A DNA stretch of 64,000 bases, taken from positions 186,001 to 250,000 of the forward strand of contig JBNOAI010000011.1 of assembly GCA_050283925.1 (NCBI GenBank), written 5' to 3'. Under the pieces are notes generated by a model. That model was not told the origin of the DNA. It saw only the letters and a program-made list of their open reading frames with translations, and ran no database searches. The stretch is from ZC4RG25 sp023428365. Its GTDB lineage: Bacteria > Pseudomonadota > Alphaproteobacteria > Rhizobiales > Hyphomicrobiaceae. Every line of letters begins with the position of its first letter. Within the stretch, counting starts at the first letter, position 1. This document shows, piece by piece, positions 8,916 through 18,389 of this stretch. The position numbers and the translations under genes were made by a program.

Positions 8916-9020
8916 TGGGTGCGAACCAACTCTTCGGCCAACGACGTGGCCTGCGACGTTGTCTAAATGTGTCCTGCCGGCTTCGAACGGCGCGCCCTCG
9001 AAGAGCAGCCGGTACGTCAC

Positions 9021-10832
9021 TTAATTCGGCTGGGCCGAACCAGCTTTGGCTTCGACTGGCTTTTTCCGGGCGCTCTCAGCGACCGCAGCCTTCTGACTGC
9101 GCTTTCTGGTCTCCCGAGAGTCAGGTTTGTTGATCAGTCCGTTCTGCAGCTTGACCTTGATTTTCTCGGCGTCTTCCGGCTCGGGGTTCAACGTCAGCGC
9201 CTGCTGCCACTGATAGCTGGCTTCCCGCTTACGTCCGACCCGCCAAAGTGCATCGCCCAGATGGTCGTTGAGAACCGGGTCTTCCGGCTTCAACTCGACG
9301 GCGCGCTCCAGGAAACGAACCGCCTGCCGATAGTTGCCCAGGCGATAATGCGCCCATCCAAGGCTGTCGACGATATAGCCGTCGTCCGGCTTGAGCGCGA
9401 CGGCCTTTTCAATCAAAGCCATCCCCCTCTTCAGGTTCTTGTTCTGGTCGATCCAGGAATAACCCAGATAGTTCAGCACCAACGGCTGATCCGGGCTGAG
9501 CTTCAGCGCCTTCTGCAGATCGGCTTCCGCCTCCGGCCACCGTTTCAGCCGTTCGTAAGAGGTGCCGCGCGCATACCAATAAGCCCAATGCCGCTTGTCG
9601 GGTTTTGGGATCAGCGCGATGGCGCGGGTATAATAGTCGACAGCTTCCTCGTAGCGCTTGCGGCCACGCAGGATCGTCCCAACGGCGTCGAGTGTCCGAA
9701 GGTCGGACGGATCTTTGGCGATCAGGCCGTCGAGCAGCAGTTTCGCATCGTCAGGCCGCTCCATCATGTTGAGATTGATGGCCTTGCGGATGTCGATGGA
9801 CGTCTGCAGCGAGCTGCCCTTCTCGATCCGTTCGTAAACTGCGATCGCCTCCGCATGCCGCTTCGTCGACTCATGCACATTGGCCAGGGCCGCGAGAGCG
9901 AACGGAAAATCAGGACGCACATACAGCGACATCTGCAGGTAAAGCCCGCCTATCGCGACGCCGCCTTCCCCGGTCAATGCTTCACCCAGACCATAGAACA
10001 CCTCGGAAAGCCCTTCCGCAGGAGAGGCAATCAGGAGTGACACCGGTGAACCATCATCCACGCGGTCGCGCAGTTCGCGCACCATCGGATGTCCTTCACC
10101 GGACGAGTTTGCGAGGTGCTGCTTGAGCACGTCACTCGCCAGCTTGCGGTCGCCCGCGTTCACGGCGTGCTGTACGTAAGCCATTGCCGTCCGCGGCGTG
10201 CGTGAATCGGCTTTGAAGACCTGCTCGAAGGTTTGCCGTGCCACCGCAGGACGCTTGCCGAGATCGGCGATCAGAGCGCGGTGATACCGGATATAGAACT
10301 GCGCCCACTCCGCTTGCCGCGCCGTATTGAGCCGCTCCAGCGCACCATCGACATCGCCTGCCGCAAGGCTGACCCAGGCACGCGCCAGCGTCGACGTAAG
10401 TTCTCCGATAGGACCGGACGATGCATTCTGGAAGTGCTTATCGGCAGCAGCGAAGTTGCCTTCCTTGAACTCATGCAGCCCCAGGACAAGCTGTGCCATG
10501 CGATGCGCGCCCTGGCGCTCTGCGAGACGGCCAGCCAGATCGACTGCAGCCGGCCAGCGCCCCTCCGCCGCCTCCATCAGGAAAGCCTGCTCGATGAGGA
10601 CTTCGCTCTGAGGATCGCGGGTGAGAGCCTGCGTATAAAAATCGGCAGCTGCCGACGTATCATGCTGTGTCCGCGCAAAGCGGCCAGCGAGATAGTTGCC
10701 GAGAAGCGAATTCTGCTCGTCTGCGCTTTCGCGCGTGCGCGCCTGGGTGGGTTCTACAGCGGAGACGAACAGCCCCGCGGCGACAACCGCACTCGTCCAG
10801 GCCCCCCAGAGCCAATGCTTTCGTGACCGCAT
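9021..10832 (-). CDS. secreted tetratricopeptide-repeat protein
   Basis: This is a 603-residue TPR protein that probably acts in the periplasm or at the outer membrane as a protein-interaction scaffold. The ATG at 10832 has an AGAGAGG site just upstream, and a signal peptide follows (a basic MRSRKHW, a hydrophobic stretch, then ALA/ARA-like sites near residue 33). Degenerate helical repeats fill the middle. Clear TPR motifs occupy roughly residues 330-570, for example the NYLGYSWIDQ, SLGWAHYRLGNY and HLGDALWRVGR units. The tail is Lys/Ala rich. Homologues commonly sit next to ispE in this group of bacteria. The precise partner is unknown. Confidence 0.87.
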   Translation of the reverse strand: MRSRKHWLWGAWTSAVVAAGLFVSAVEPTQARTRESADEQNSLLGNYLAGRFARTQHDTSAAADFYTQALTRDPQSEVLIEQAFLMEAAEGRWPAAVDLAGRLAERQGAHRMAQLVLGLHEFKEGNFAAADKHFQNASSGPIGELTSTLARAWVSLAAGDVDGALERLNTARQAEWAQFYIRYHRALIADLGKRPAVARQTFEQVFKADSRTPRTAMAYVQHAVNAGDRKLASDVLKQHLANSSGEGHPMVRELRDRVDDGSPVSLLIASPAEGLSEVFYGLGEALTGEGGVAIGGLYLQMSLYVRPDFPFALAALANVHESTKRHAEAIAVYERIEKGSSLQTSIDIRKAINLNMMERPDDAKLLLDGLIAKDPSDLRTLDAVGTILRGRKRYEEAVDYYTRAIALIPKPDKRHWAYWYARGTSYERLKRWPEAEADLQKALKLSPDQPLVLNYLGYSWIDQNKNLKRGMALIEKAVALKPDDGYIVDSLGWAHYRLGNYRQAVRFLERAVELKPEDPVLNDHLGDALWRVGRKREASYQWQQALTLNPEPEDAEKIKVKLQNGLINKPDSRETRKRSQKAAVAESARKKPVEAKAGSAQPN

Positions 10833-11169
10833 AGCACCTCTCTGAATCGGGGCGCGGAGGTGCCCCCAAACGTGATTCCGTCGTACAGACAAGCCTAGCA
10901 AAGAGTACAGTTCTTTGGCGACTCCGAGGCAGTGGAAAAATCCGCACAGGATGAACTTCCGCCTACCTCGATCGTTCTACGTTGCCGCAATATGACAGTA
11001 CATGGCGATTTCGTGCATCAGGTCGGCTTTTCGCCAACCTCCTGCCACTTCAACAGATTGTAGGTTGCCGCATCGAACGGATTGGGCCATAGCCTCGTTC
11101 TGCGCCGCGCAGCCGCCATTGACCAACGCGGCCGCTAAATCCAAACGAATAACGACAGTTACGGGTCCG
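10833..11169. other. divergent intergenic region
   Basis: This 337-nt spacer separates the TPR gene (leftward) from opgC (rightward) and must hold promoters for both. The opgC frame stays open through part of it, from 11002, but that extension does not look like protein of the family. No tRNA, strong hairpin or recognisable operator was seen. Confidence 0.5.
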
Positions 11170-12249
11170 ATGCGATCGGCAAACGCTATAGATTTCTGGC
11201 GCGGCGTGGCCCTGGTGATGATCTATGTCAATCACATTCCCGGCAACTGGTTCGGAACGCTGACGCTGCGCAACTATGCCATCGCGGACGCTGCCGAACT
11301 GTTCGTGTTCCTGGCCGGATGGTCGCTGTCCTACGCCACGGGAGGTCCACAGAAACCCGAGCCGATTTCACAGACCGTGTTCCGTTTGACGTCACGCGCC
11401 CTGCAACTTTACCGTGCACAAATCGTCATCACCGTGTTGGCCCTCGCCCTGCTCGCGACGCTGGCGATTACCCGCAACAACCCGTTGTACCTGGAATGGC
11501 ACAACGCAGGGTCGTTCTTCTACGACCCGACCCGAACTGTCATCGGGATCGTGCTGCTGACCCATCAGCTCGGTTACTTCAATATCCTGCCGCTGTACGT
11601 GGTCCTGCTGCTGTACGCGCCGGCTATGATTGCCATCTATCGCTGGAACCGGTGGGCGGCACTCGCGGTGTCCTTGGGAATTTATCTGTTCGCCCTTGTA
11701 ACGCGCACAAGCTTTCCGCACTGGCCAGCGGAAGAACGATGGTATTTCAATCCCTTATCGTGGCAACTCCTGCTTGTGCTCGGCTTCCTGTCTGCTGAAT
11801 TCGCCCGAGAGAGCGTACGCTTCCGGGACGTGGCGCGGCGTCTGCTGCCTGTGGCCTGGATCGGCTTCGCGGCCGGCGCCTATATCGTGCTCAATCAGAT
11901 GTGGCCCGATCCGATGCGCGTCCCCGAGCCGCGGCTGTTTTTCTTGTTCGACAAGACCTATCTCTCCCCGATCCGGGTCGTCAGCCTGATCACAATCGTG
12001 CTGGCGTTCCATACGTTTTTTTCACTTCTTGAACGTCCACTGGGGCCGGTTACTGATCTTATGTGCTCTTTCGGCCGCAACTCGCTGCCTGTCTTCTGTG
12101 TGTCTTCGTTGCTTTCACTGGGCGGCCAAGTAATTAGACTTATTTATGACGAGAGTTTTCTTCTCGATTTTGCTGTAGTACTGTTGGGTGTTGGTGTGAT
12201 GGGGCTTACGGCATGGTTCGTCGAGTGGCGAAGCCGCGTACCTGGGTAA
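11170..12249 (+). CDS. opgC: OpgC-family membrane acyltransferase
   Basis: OpgC proteins are inner-membrane acyltransferase-3-like enzymes that add succinyl groups to periplasmic glucans. This 359-residue protein has about ten predicted helices. It starts with the characteristic block IDFWRGVALVMIYVNHIPGNWFG, followed by RNYAIADAAELFVFLAGWSL. The start at 11170 is chosen because the family signature begins there, and upstream codons look non-coding. Its 3' end overlaps the next gene by 37 nt. That gene encodes a secreted SGNH hydrolase, which suggests joint action on an acylated polymer. The true acceptor glycan and acyl donor are not shown by the sequence. Confidence 0.87.
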   Translation: MRSANAIDFWRGVALVMIYVNHIPGNWFGTLTLRNYAIADAAELFVFLAGWSLSYATGGPQKPEPISQTVFRLTSRALQLYRAQIVITVLALALLATLAITRNNPLYLEWHNAGSFFYDPTRTVIGIVLLTHQLGYFNILPLYVVLLLYAPAMIAIYRWNRWAALAVSLGIYLFALVTRTSFPHWPAEERWYFNPLSWQLLLVLGFLSAEFARESVRFRDVARRLLPVAWIGFAAGAYIVLNQMWPDPMRVPEPRLFFLFDKTYLSPIRVVSLITIVLAFHTFFSLLERPLGPVTDLMCSFGRNSLPVFCVSSLLSLGGQVIRLIYDESFLLDFAVVLLGVGVMGLTAWFVEWRSRVPG

Positions 12250-13058
12250 TCGGTATTGCGGGAGTTCTGTTCTGTTCAACCGCAGCGCTGGCTCAGAGCC
12301 AACCACAGGAGCCGTTCCAGGTTGCGGCCTTGTCGCGCCTGGCGACCGAGCTCACAGACGACTGCAAGGTCAAGAATGCCTATGGCTCGCGGTATGCCCT
12401 GCGCGGTCTGCGAAAAGCCTTGAAGGAAGGCAGACCGGTTCTCGAAGTGCTGGCGATCGGCTCATCGTCCACCGTCGGGATCGGCGCCAGTTCCCCGGCT
12501 GCAGCCTACCCCATACGGCTTGCGAGCAACCTTGAAACCTTCCTCGCCGGCTATGACGTCGAGATCACGAACCGTGGCATCTCCGGCGAAACCGGACAAC
12601 CTGCCGCCGAACGCATCAAGCTCGAGGTCGCCGACAACAAGCCCGATCTTGTCATCTGGCAGGTCGGCACCAACGATGCCATGGCACGTATCGACGATGC
12701 GGATTTCGCTAACATGCTGCGGTCGACGCTGCGCTGGCTCAAGCAGAATCGCGTCGACGTCATTCTCATCGATCCACAGTATGTCGAACGTCTAGCGGCT
12801 GACCAGAATTACACCGGCATCGTAAAAGCCATTCACGCGGTTGCGCGCGAGGAGAAGGTCCTGGTGGTCAATCGGTACGAAGCCATGGCCGATTTGTCCA
12901 AGCAACGCGGCAACGCGGCCTTCCTCGCGCAGGATCGGTTCCACCTGAACGATCTAGGCTATCGCTGCATGGCTGAATACGCCGCACGCGCAATTGTAGC
13001 CGGCATCCTTCAAGCCGAAGCCGAGACCGGCAACCCCGCTCCGGCGCCGAACAACTAG
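12213..13058 (+). CDS. secreted SGNH/GDSL-family hydrolase
   Basis: This 281-residue protein has a signal peptide (hydrophobic residues 11-26, ALA-Q cleavage region near 27). SGNH blocks are visible: AIGSSSTVG at 81-89 (catalytic Ser probably S85), RGISGETGQ at 121-129 (block II Gly), VGTNDA at 151-156 (Asn154) and DRFHLND at 241-247 (Asp241, His244). The usual Asp before the nucleophile in GDSL is replaced by Ser. The fold predicts esterase or acyltransferase activity in the periplasm. The 5' end lies inside opgC, so translation is likely coupled, and the enzyme may add, move or remove acyl groups on the OpgC product. Confidence 0.86.
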   Translation: MVRRVAKPRTWVIGIAGVLFCSTAALAQSQPQEPFQVAALSRLATELTDDCKVKNAYGSRYALRGLRKALKEGRPVLEVLAIGSSSTVGIGASSPAAAYPIRLASNLETFLAGYDVEITNRGISGETGQPAAERIKLEVADNKPDLVIWQVGTNDAMARIDDADFANMLRSTLRWLKQNRVDVILIDPQYVERLAADQNYTGIVKAIHAVAREEKVLVVNRYEAMADLSKQRGNAAFLAQDRFHLNDLGYRCMAEYAARAIVAGILQAEAETGNPAPAPNN

Positions 13059-13188
13059 ACGTCACCAGCGACTAAAGCCAAGAGCGCAAGGCCGGAATCT
13101 GGCCTGATGGCCGCTGATGGCGCGCGACCTGCGTACCCGCGGACTGCGAATGCCGTACGCTTCGATGGCAAGACGCCCCGCCAACATT

Positions 13189-14355
13189 TCAAACCGGCAT
13201 CGCGGTTTCAACCAGCCGCACCCAATAGGATACTCCGGCCGGAATCGCAGTGTCGCTGAAGTCATAAGCTGGGTGATGAAGCCCAGCCGTATCGCCGTTG
13301 CCGAGGAAAATGAACGCGCCCGGACGCGCTTCCAGCATAAAAGCGAAGTCCTCGCCGCCCATCATTGGCAGCACGTTGTGGTCGACGTTGGAGGCCCCTG
13401 CCACGCCGGCAGCGACATGTCCCGCGAAGCCTGCCTGCTGGACGTGATTGACGGTCGGCGGATAGCCGCCCTCCAATTGCAGATTGAGCGTCGCGCCATG
13501 CTGGCGCGCCAAGCCGTCCGCGAGCGTCGTTAGTCGCTCATAAACTCGCTCCCGCACGGACTGTTTCAGCGTCCGGATGGTACCCACCATCGACGCCGTC
13601 TGCGGAATGACGTTGAAGGCATCGCCCGCCTGAAACACGCAGATGGAGACAACTGCCGACTCGAGTGGATCGATATTGCGGGCCACGACCGCCTGCGCCG
13701 CGCTGCCAAACTGGCAGCCGATCAGAACCGGATCAATCGACAGGTTCGGCTTGGCCGCATGTGACCCGCGCCCTTCGATATCGAGACGCAGGTGATCAGT
13801 TGCAGCCATCATCGGACCGGGATTGATCGCAAACTGGCCGACCGGAATTCCCGGCATGTTGTGCATGCCGTAGACCTCGTCGATCTTCCAGCGCTGCATC
13901 AATCCGTCGTCGATCATCGCTTTCGCGCCGGCTCCTCCCTCTTCGGCGGGCTGAAAGATCAGCACCGCTTCGCCATCGAAATTGCGGGTCTCGCACAGGT
14001 ACTTCGCAGCCCCGAGCAGCATCGAGGTGTGGCCGTCATGACCGCACGCATGCATCTTACCCGGCGTCTGCGAGGCATATGGCAATCCGGTGATCTCCAT
14101 GATCGGCAGGGCGTCCATGTCGGCTCGTAGTCCGATGGATTTACCGGACGCGCCTTTGCGGCCACGGATCACCGCAACAACGCCGCTCTTGCCGATGCCA
14201 GGCACCACCTCGTCGCAGCCGAACTCTGTCAGCTTCTGCACGACAAAACCTGCCGTGCGATCGAGGTCGTAGCCAACTTCCGGATGAACATGCAGATCCC
14301 GCCGCCACGCGGCAATTTCCGGCTGCATGTCTGCGATCCGGTTCACGACGGGCAT
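13189..14355 (-). CDS. M20-family amidohydrolase (hippurate hydrolase-like)
   Basis: This is a di-metal M20D peptidase/aminoacylase of 388 residues, predicted to hydrolyse N-acyl amino acids or similar amides in the cytoplasm. Metal and catalytic residues are in the expected places: C104 and H106 in MHACGHDGH, E138-E139 in QPAEEGGAGA, the GMHNMPG segment near 163-169 and MMGGEDFAFM near the C-terminus. The lid (dimerisation) domain lies between about 185 and 290. It is a single gene, convergent with the SGNH gene and divergent from the lipoprotein gene. Substrate specificity is unknown. Confidence 0.9.
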   Translation of the reverse strand: MPVVNRIADMQPEIAAWRRDLHVHPEVGYDLDRTAGFVVQKLTEFGCDEVVPGIGKSGVVAVIRGRKGASGKSIGLRADMDALPIMEITGLPYASQTPGKMHACGHDGHTSMLLGAAKYLCETRNFDGEAVLIFQPAEEGGAGAKAMIDDGLMQRWKIDEVYGMHNMPGIPVGQFAINPGPMMAATDHLRLDIEGRGSHAAKPNLSIDPVLIGCQFGSAAQAVVARNIDPLESAVVSICVFQAGDAFNVIPQTASMVGTIRTLKQSVRERVYERLTTLADGLARQHGATLNLQLEGGYPPTVNHVQQAGFAGHVAAGVAGASNVDHNVLPMMGGEDFAFMLEARPGAFIFLGNGDTAGLHHPAYDFSDTAIPAGVSYWVRLVETAMPV

Positions 14356-14571
14356 TGCGAATTCCTTCTGCGACTTCAGCGCCAGCCTTCAACAAGCCGC
14401 TGCGAACGTCAACAGCCCGATCATACAAGGGCGCCTGCCCATTCATCTGCCGTTGGGCATCTCGCCGCCGGTTTGCCGGAAAAGCCACGCCGCACGGCCG
14501 CGTTTCCGACCTGCTGGGGTCAAGATAATCGCGTTCTCTGACGGCGTACTGTCCGACCACGTTGGATTGAA

Positions 14572-15201
14572 ATGACCGTGCCCCGTATCGCGTTCGCCCC
14601 CGCTCTAACCTGCCTGATTGGAAGCCTGCTTGCCGGCTGCACTTATGGAGGCAGCGGTCCTCCGGCTCCACACTATCTCCAGTTCGAAGCGAAGCAGCCT
14701 TCGGGCAATACGGTTTCCGTCTGCAGTGCGCACGGATGCCGGCACAAATCGACGTTTACGTTCACGCACGCCGACATCGCAGAGCTCGCGGCGATCATGC
14801 AGTCCAGCGACGATGCCGATACGCCGATTGGCGAACGCAAGGCGCTCAAGGCCGCCATCGCCTGGATTGAAACGCGGGTCGGCCCTGAGACGGGCACAGC
14901 ACGGGACCGCGCCAGTCTTGATCTCGCGGGCGCCGGTGATCCAGGCCAGATGGACTGCGTCGATGAAGCTACCAACACCACCAGTTATCTGACCGTCCTC
15001 GCTGCACACGGTTTGCTGCGCCACCACGTCGTGCTGCGACCGATGGCGAAAAGCGCGCTGTTCCTCGGCCGCTGGACGCACTACTTCGCGGTGATCCAGG
15101 AACTGCAGAGCGGTCAACGCTGGGCCGTTGACAGCTTCATGTACGCCAACGGCAAGCCGCCAATCATTATGGAAGCGGAGAAGTGGTACATCCGCACGTG
15201 A
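14572..15201 (+). CDS. lipoprotein with possible Cys-His-Asp triad
   Basis: This 209-residue protein has a lipoprotein signal (hydrophobic residues 5-19, lipobox LLAGC, lipidated Cys at 23), so it is probably anchored in the outer or inner membrane and faces the periplasm. I do not recognise a named family. The mature part contains MDCVDEATNTTSYL (C129), RWTHYFAVI (H170) and RWAVDSFMY (D187). This order and local context resemble the transglutaminase/papain-like Cys-His-Asp triad, but that is an inference. It stands alone, with its stop 18 nt from the convergent gltX stop. Confidence 0.75.
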   Translation: MTVPRIAFAPALTCLIGSLLAGCTYGGSGPPAPHYLQFEAKQPSGNTVSVCSAHGCRHKSTFTFTHADIAELAAIMQSSDDADTPIGERKALKAAIAWIETRVGPETGTARDRASLDLAGAGDPGQMDCVDEATNTTSYLTVLAAHGLLRHHVVLRPMAKSALFLGRWTHYFAVIQELQSGQRWAVDSFMYANGKPPIIMEAEKWYIRT

Positions 15202-15219
15202 TGAAACGCGCGCGGCGCT

Positions 15220-16590
15220 CTACGCGCGCTCGCCGCGCAGGCGCGCCGCGGCCTTGTCCGGCCCGATCAGCGGCAGCAGCGTCTTGAGTTCTGGCCCATG
15301 CTCGCGCGCCGTCAGCGCCAGCCGCAGCGGATGAAACAGCGCACGTCCCTTCTGTCCGGTTTCGGCTTTGACGGCATTGGTCCAGGCCGACCAGGTTCCC
15401 TCATCCCACGGAGCAGGTGGAAGCAGATCGGCGGCACGCGAGCTGAAGTCCGCATCCTCAATGACCGGAACAATTGGGCCGGAGACAACTTCCCACCAGC
15501 CTTTGACATCGGCAAAGCGGGTGAGATTACCGCGCACCGCCAGCCAGAACGGCTCGCCACCGTCAATGCCCGACGCCGTAAGGCGATCGGCAACGGTCGC
15601 GTACGGCGTCTGGTGCAACAGCCGCGCGTTCAGCGCACGCAACTCCGCCTCATCGAACCGGCCCGGAGCGCGCGAGATCTTCTCCATGTCGATGAGCGCC
15701 GAAAGATCATCAAGGCTCTGATGGGCTTCGATGGCATCCGACGTGCCGAGCAGCGCCGCATGACTGAGGATCGCCATCGGCTCCAGCCCTTCATCACGCA
15801 GCGCGGCGACCGACAGATGCCCCAGCCGCTTCGACAGCGCCTGACCGTCCGCTCCGACCAGCAGGCTGTGATGCCCGAACGCTGGCGGCTCTCCGCCCAT
15901 GGCTTCAAACAGCTGGATCTGCACGCCGGTATTCGTGACGTGATCCTCACCACGGATCACATGCGTGATGCCGAAGTCGATATCGTCCACGACGCTGGTG
16001 AAGGTGTAGAGATACGAACCGTCGGCGCGGATCATGACAGGATCGGACAACGAGCCGACGTCAACGGACTGGTCGCCGCGCACCAGATCGACCCAGTTCA
16101 CCAATGTCGGCAGCGGCGTCAGCGGATTGGACGCTTCCGTGTTTTCCAGACGAAAGCGCCAGTAAGGACGACGTCCCTCAGCTTCGAGCTTCTGACGGTC
16201 TTCCGGCGTCAGTTTCAGGGCGGCTCGGTCGTAGATCGGCGGCGCGCCGCGCGCGAGCTGGCGCTTGCGACGGCGATCCAGTTCATCCTCGCTTTCATAG
16301 CAAGGATAAAGACGCCCCTCCGCCCTCAACCTCTCCGCCATTTCGTCATAGCGGGCGACGCGAGAGGACTGACGCTCTTCGCGTGCCCATGTCAGTCCCA
16401 GCCAACTCAAGTCGTCGCGGATGGCGTCAGCAAACGCCTCGGTCGACCGCTGCACATCCGTGTCGTCCAGGCGCAGGATGAACGTGCCGCCGTGCTTGTG
16501 CGCGAACAGCCAGTTCAGCACCGCGGTGCGGATATTTCCGATGTGGAGCCGGCCCGTGGGGCTCGGCGCAAAGCGAACGGTCACCGTCAT
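15220..16590 (-). CDS. gltX: glutamate--tRNA ligase
   Basis: This class Ic synthetase charges tRNA(Glu), or tRNA(Gln) for later amidation. The ATP-binding HIGN signature is at residues 16-19 (APSPTGRLHIGN), and the KMSKS counterpart is ALSKR at 251-255. The RLDDTD and IRGEDHV segments also fit. At 456 residues it is on the short side. Many alphaproteobacteria carry two gltX copies, and this one has the shape of the shorter second copy (the KLSKR position reads ALSKR). Whether it prefers tRNA(Glu) or tRNA(Gln) is not visible. It lies 5 nt after the nadE stop and is probably in the same transcript. Confidence 0.95.
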   Translation of the reverse strand: MTVTVRFAPSPTGRLHIGNIRTAVLNWLFAHKHGGTFILRLDDTDVQRSTEAFADAIRDDLSWLGLTWAREERQSSRVARYDEMAERLRAEGRLYPCYESEDELDRRRKRQLARGAPPIYDRAALKLTPEDRQKLEAEGRRPYWRFRLENTEASNPLTPLPTLVNWVDLVRGDQSVDVGSLSDPVMIRADGSYLYTFTSVVDDIDFGITHVIRGEDHVTNTGVQIQLFEAMGGEPPAFGHHSLLVGADGQALSKRLGHLSVAALRDEGLEPMAILSHAALLGTSDAIEAHQSLDDLSALIDMEKISRAPGRFDEAELRALNARLLHQTPYATVADRLTASGIDGGEPFWLAVRGNLTRFADVKGWWEVVSGPIVPVIEDADFSSRAADLLPPAPWDEGTWSAWTNAVKAETGQKGRALFHPLRLALTAREHGPELKTLLPLIGPDKAAARLRGERA

Positions 16591-16595
16591 GGCGT

Positions 16596-18332
16596 TCAGG
16601 ATACCTCACCGCCGTCAGCGCGTGGAGCAACGACACGCGGCGGCGACGCCTTGGCGGAGCGCGTCGGAGCCGCGGTCGTCTCTTCGCGGAATTTGTTTGT
16701 AATCGGATAACGGCGCTCGCGCCCGAAAGACCGCGAGGTGATCTTCACACCAGGTGCCGCCTGGCGCCGCTTGTATTCGGCCAGATAGAGCAGACGCTCG
16801 ACCCGCTTCACCGTCTCCGGCGGATGGCCGCGCGCGACGATGTCCGGAAGCGGCATTTCCTTCTCGACGAGGCACGACAGGATATCGTCGAGCACCTCGT
16901 AGGGCGGCAGCGAGTCCTGATCCTTCTGGTTCTCGCGCAATTCCGCGCTCGGCGCCTTGGTCAGAATATTCTCAGGAATGACGATGCCGCCGGGCCCCTT
17001 GCCGCCTTTCGGGACATTTGCATTCCGCCACGCGCAAAGCCGGTAGACCTCCATCTTGTAGAGATCCTTGATCGGATTGAAGCCGCCGTTCATGTCGCCG
17101 TAGAGCGTGGCGTATCCGACCGACATCTCCGACTTGTTGCCGGTGGTGACGACCATGCCGCCGAACTTGTTGGAGATCGCCATCAGCAAGGTGCCGCGCG
17201 TACGGCTCTGGATGTTTTCCTCGGCGATATCGGGCGCGCGACCGGCGAAGACCTTGGAAAGCGCCTCGCTGAAACCTTCAACCGGCGCGGCGATCGGCAC
17301 GATCTCATATTTAGTGCCCAGCGCTTCGGCGCACGCGGCGGCATCGGACAGGCTCTCATTCGACGTATAGCGATAGGGAAGCATGTAGCAGCTCACCCGA
17401 TCCGCGCCGAGCGCATCGACGGCCATCGCGGCAACCAGCGCGGAATCCACGCCACCGGACAGTCCGAGCACGACGCCGGGGAAACCGTTCTTATCGACGT
17501 AATCACGCAGGCCAAGCATGCAGGCGTGATAAGCGGCGGACGCCTGCTCCTCCACGACGGCCTTCGGACCGGGCTTGCAACGCCACTCTCCGTCAGCCTG
17601 CTCCCATTCGGTGAGGACAATCGCCTCTTCCCAGGCCGAGAGCTGAACGGCGAGACTGGAATCTGCGTTCAATACGAACGAGGCACCGTCAAACACCAGC
17701 TCATCCTGACCGCCGATCTGATTGACGTACGCCATCGGCAAGCCGCTTTCGGTAACGCGCGCAGCGACCACGTTCAGCCGCACATCCGGCTTGGTCCAGT
17801 CGAACGGTGACCCGTTCGGCGAGATGATGATCTCAGCGCCCGTTTCCTGCAGGCATTCGATCACCTCCTCCTTCCAGATGTCTTCGCAGATCGGCACGCC
17901 GATGCGCACACCGCGCACGTTCACCGGCCCGGGTAGCGGACCGGCCTCGAACACGCGCTTTTCATCGAAGACGCCATAGTTCGGCAGGTCGACCTTGAAG
18001 CGCACCGCCTGCACCGCTCCCGATCCAATCAGAGCGACCGCGTTGTAGACATGATCGCCCTCCGGCCAGACAGTGCCGATCAGCATATCGGGGCCGTTCT
18101 TGAGCTCCTCAGCCAGCGTCTCGACACCGTCTCGCGCCCTGGCAACGAATGCGGGCTTCAGAACCAGATCCTCAGGTGGATAGCCGGTCACGAACAGCTC
18201 TGACAGCACCACGAGATCGGCGCCCATACGGGCCGCCTCGGCATGCGCCTGCCTGGCTTTCGCGAGGTTCCCCGCGATATCGCCGACGGTCGGATTGAGC
18301 TGCGCGAGCGCGATCTTCAGGGTTCTGGACAT
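16596..18332 (-). CDS. nadE: glutamine-dependent NAD+ synthetase
   Basis: NadE converts nicotinate adenine dinucleotide to NAD+ using ammonia released from glutamine. Domain 1 is a nitrilase-type glutaminase with the E45 / K113 / C149 triad (SELFVTGYPP, RFKVDLPNYG, VPICEDIW). Domain 2 is the synthetase with the P-loop SGGVDS at 292-297. The start at 18332 gives MSRTLKIALAQLNPTVGD, matching the family. A longer frame begins at 18368 but adds unrelated residues. Length is 578 residues, typical for the two-domain form. With nadD elsewhere in this window, two NAD biosynthesis steps are present. Confidence 0.95.
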   Translation of the reverse strand: MSRTLKIALAQLNPTVGDIAGNLAKARQAHAEAARMGADLVVLSELFVTGYPPEDLVLKPAFVARARDGVETLAEELKNGPDMLIGTVWPEGDHVYNAVALIGSGAVQAVRFKVDLPNYGVFDEKRVFEAGPLPGPVNVRGVRIGVPICEDIWKEEVIECLQETGAEIIISPNGSPFDWTKPDVRLNVVAARVTESGLPMAYVNQIGGQDELVFDGASFVLNADSSLAVQLSAWEEAIVLTEWEQADGEWRCKPGPKAVVEEQASAAYHACMLGLRDYVDKNGFPGVVLGLSGGVDSALVAAMAVDALGADRVSCYMLPYRYTSNESLSDAAACAEALGTKYEIVPIAAPVEGFSEALSKVFAGRAPDIAEENIQSRTRGTLLMAISNKFGGMVVTTGNKSEMSVGYATLYGDMNGGFNPIKDLYKMEVYRLCAWRNANVPKGGKGPGGIVIPENILTKAPSAELRENQKDQDSLPPYEVLDDILSCLVEKEMPLPDIVARGHPPETVKRVERLLYLAEYKRRQAAPGVKITSRSFGRERRYPITNKFREETTAAPTRSAKASPPRVVAPRADGGEVS

Positions 18333-18389
18333 GACGTAGTTCTTAGCGGGACCGCCAGCAGCCGGCAATGACCGACACGGCAGGGCTGA

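Noticed and set aside
15298..16710. 470-codon open frame on the plus strand opposite gltX
   Set aside because: gltX on the minus strand has all synthetase motifs. The opposite frame is Arg-rich without recognisable domains.
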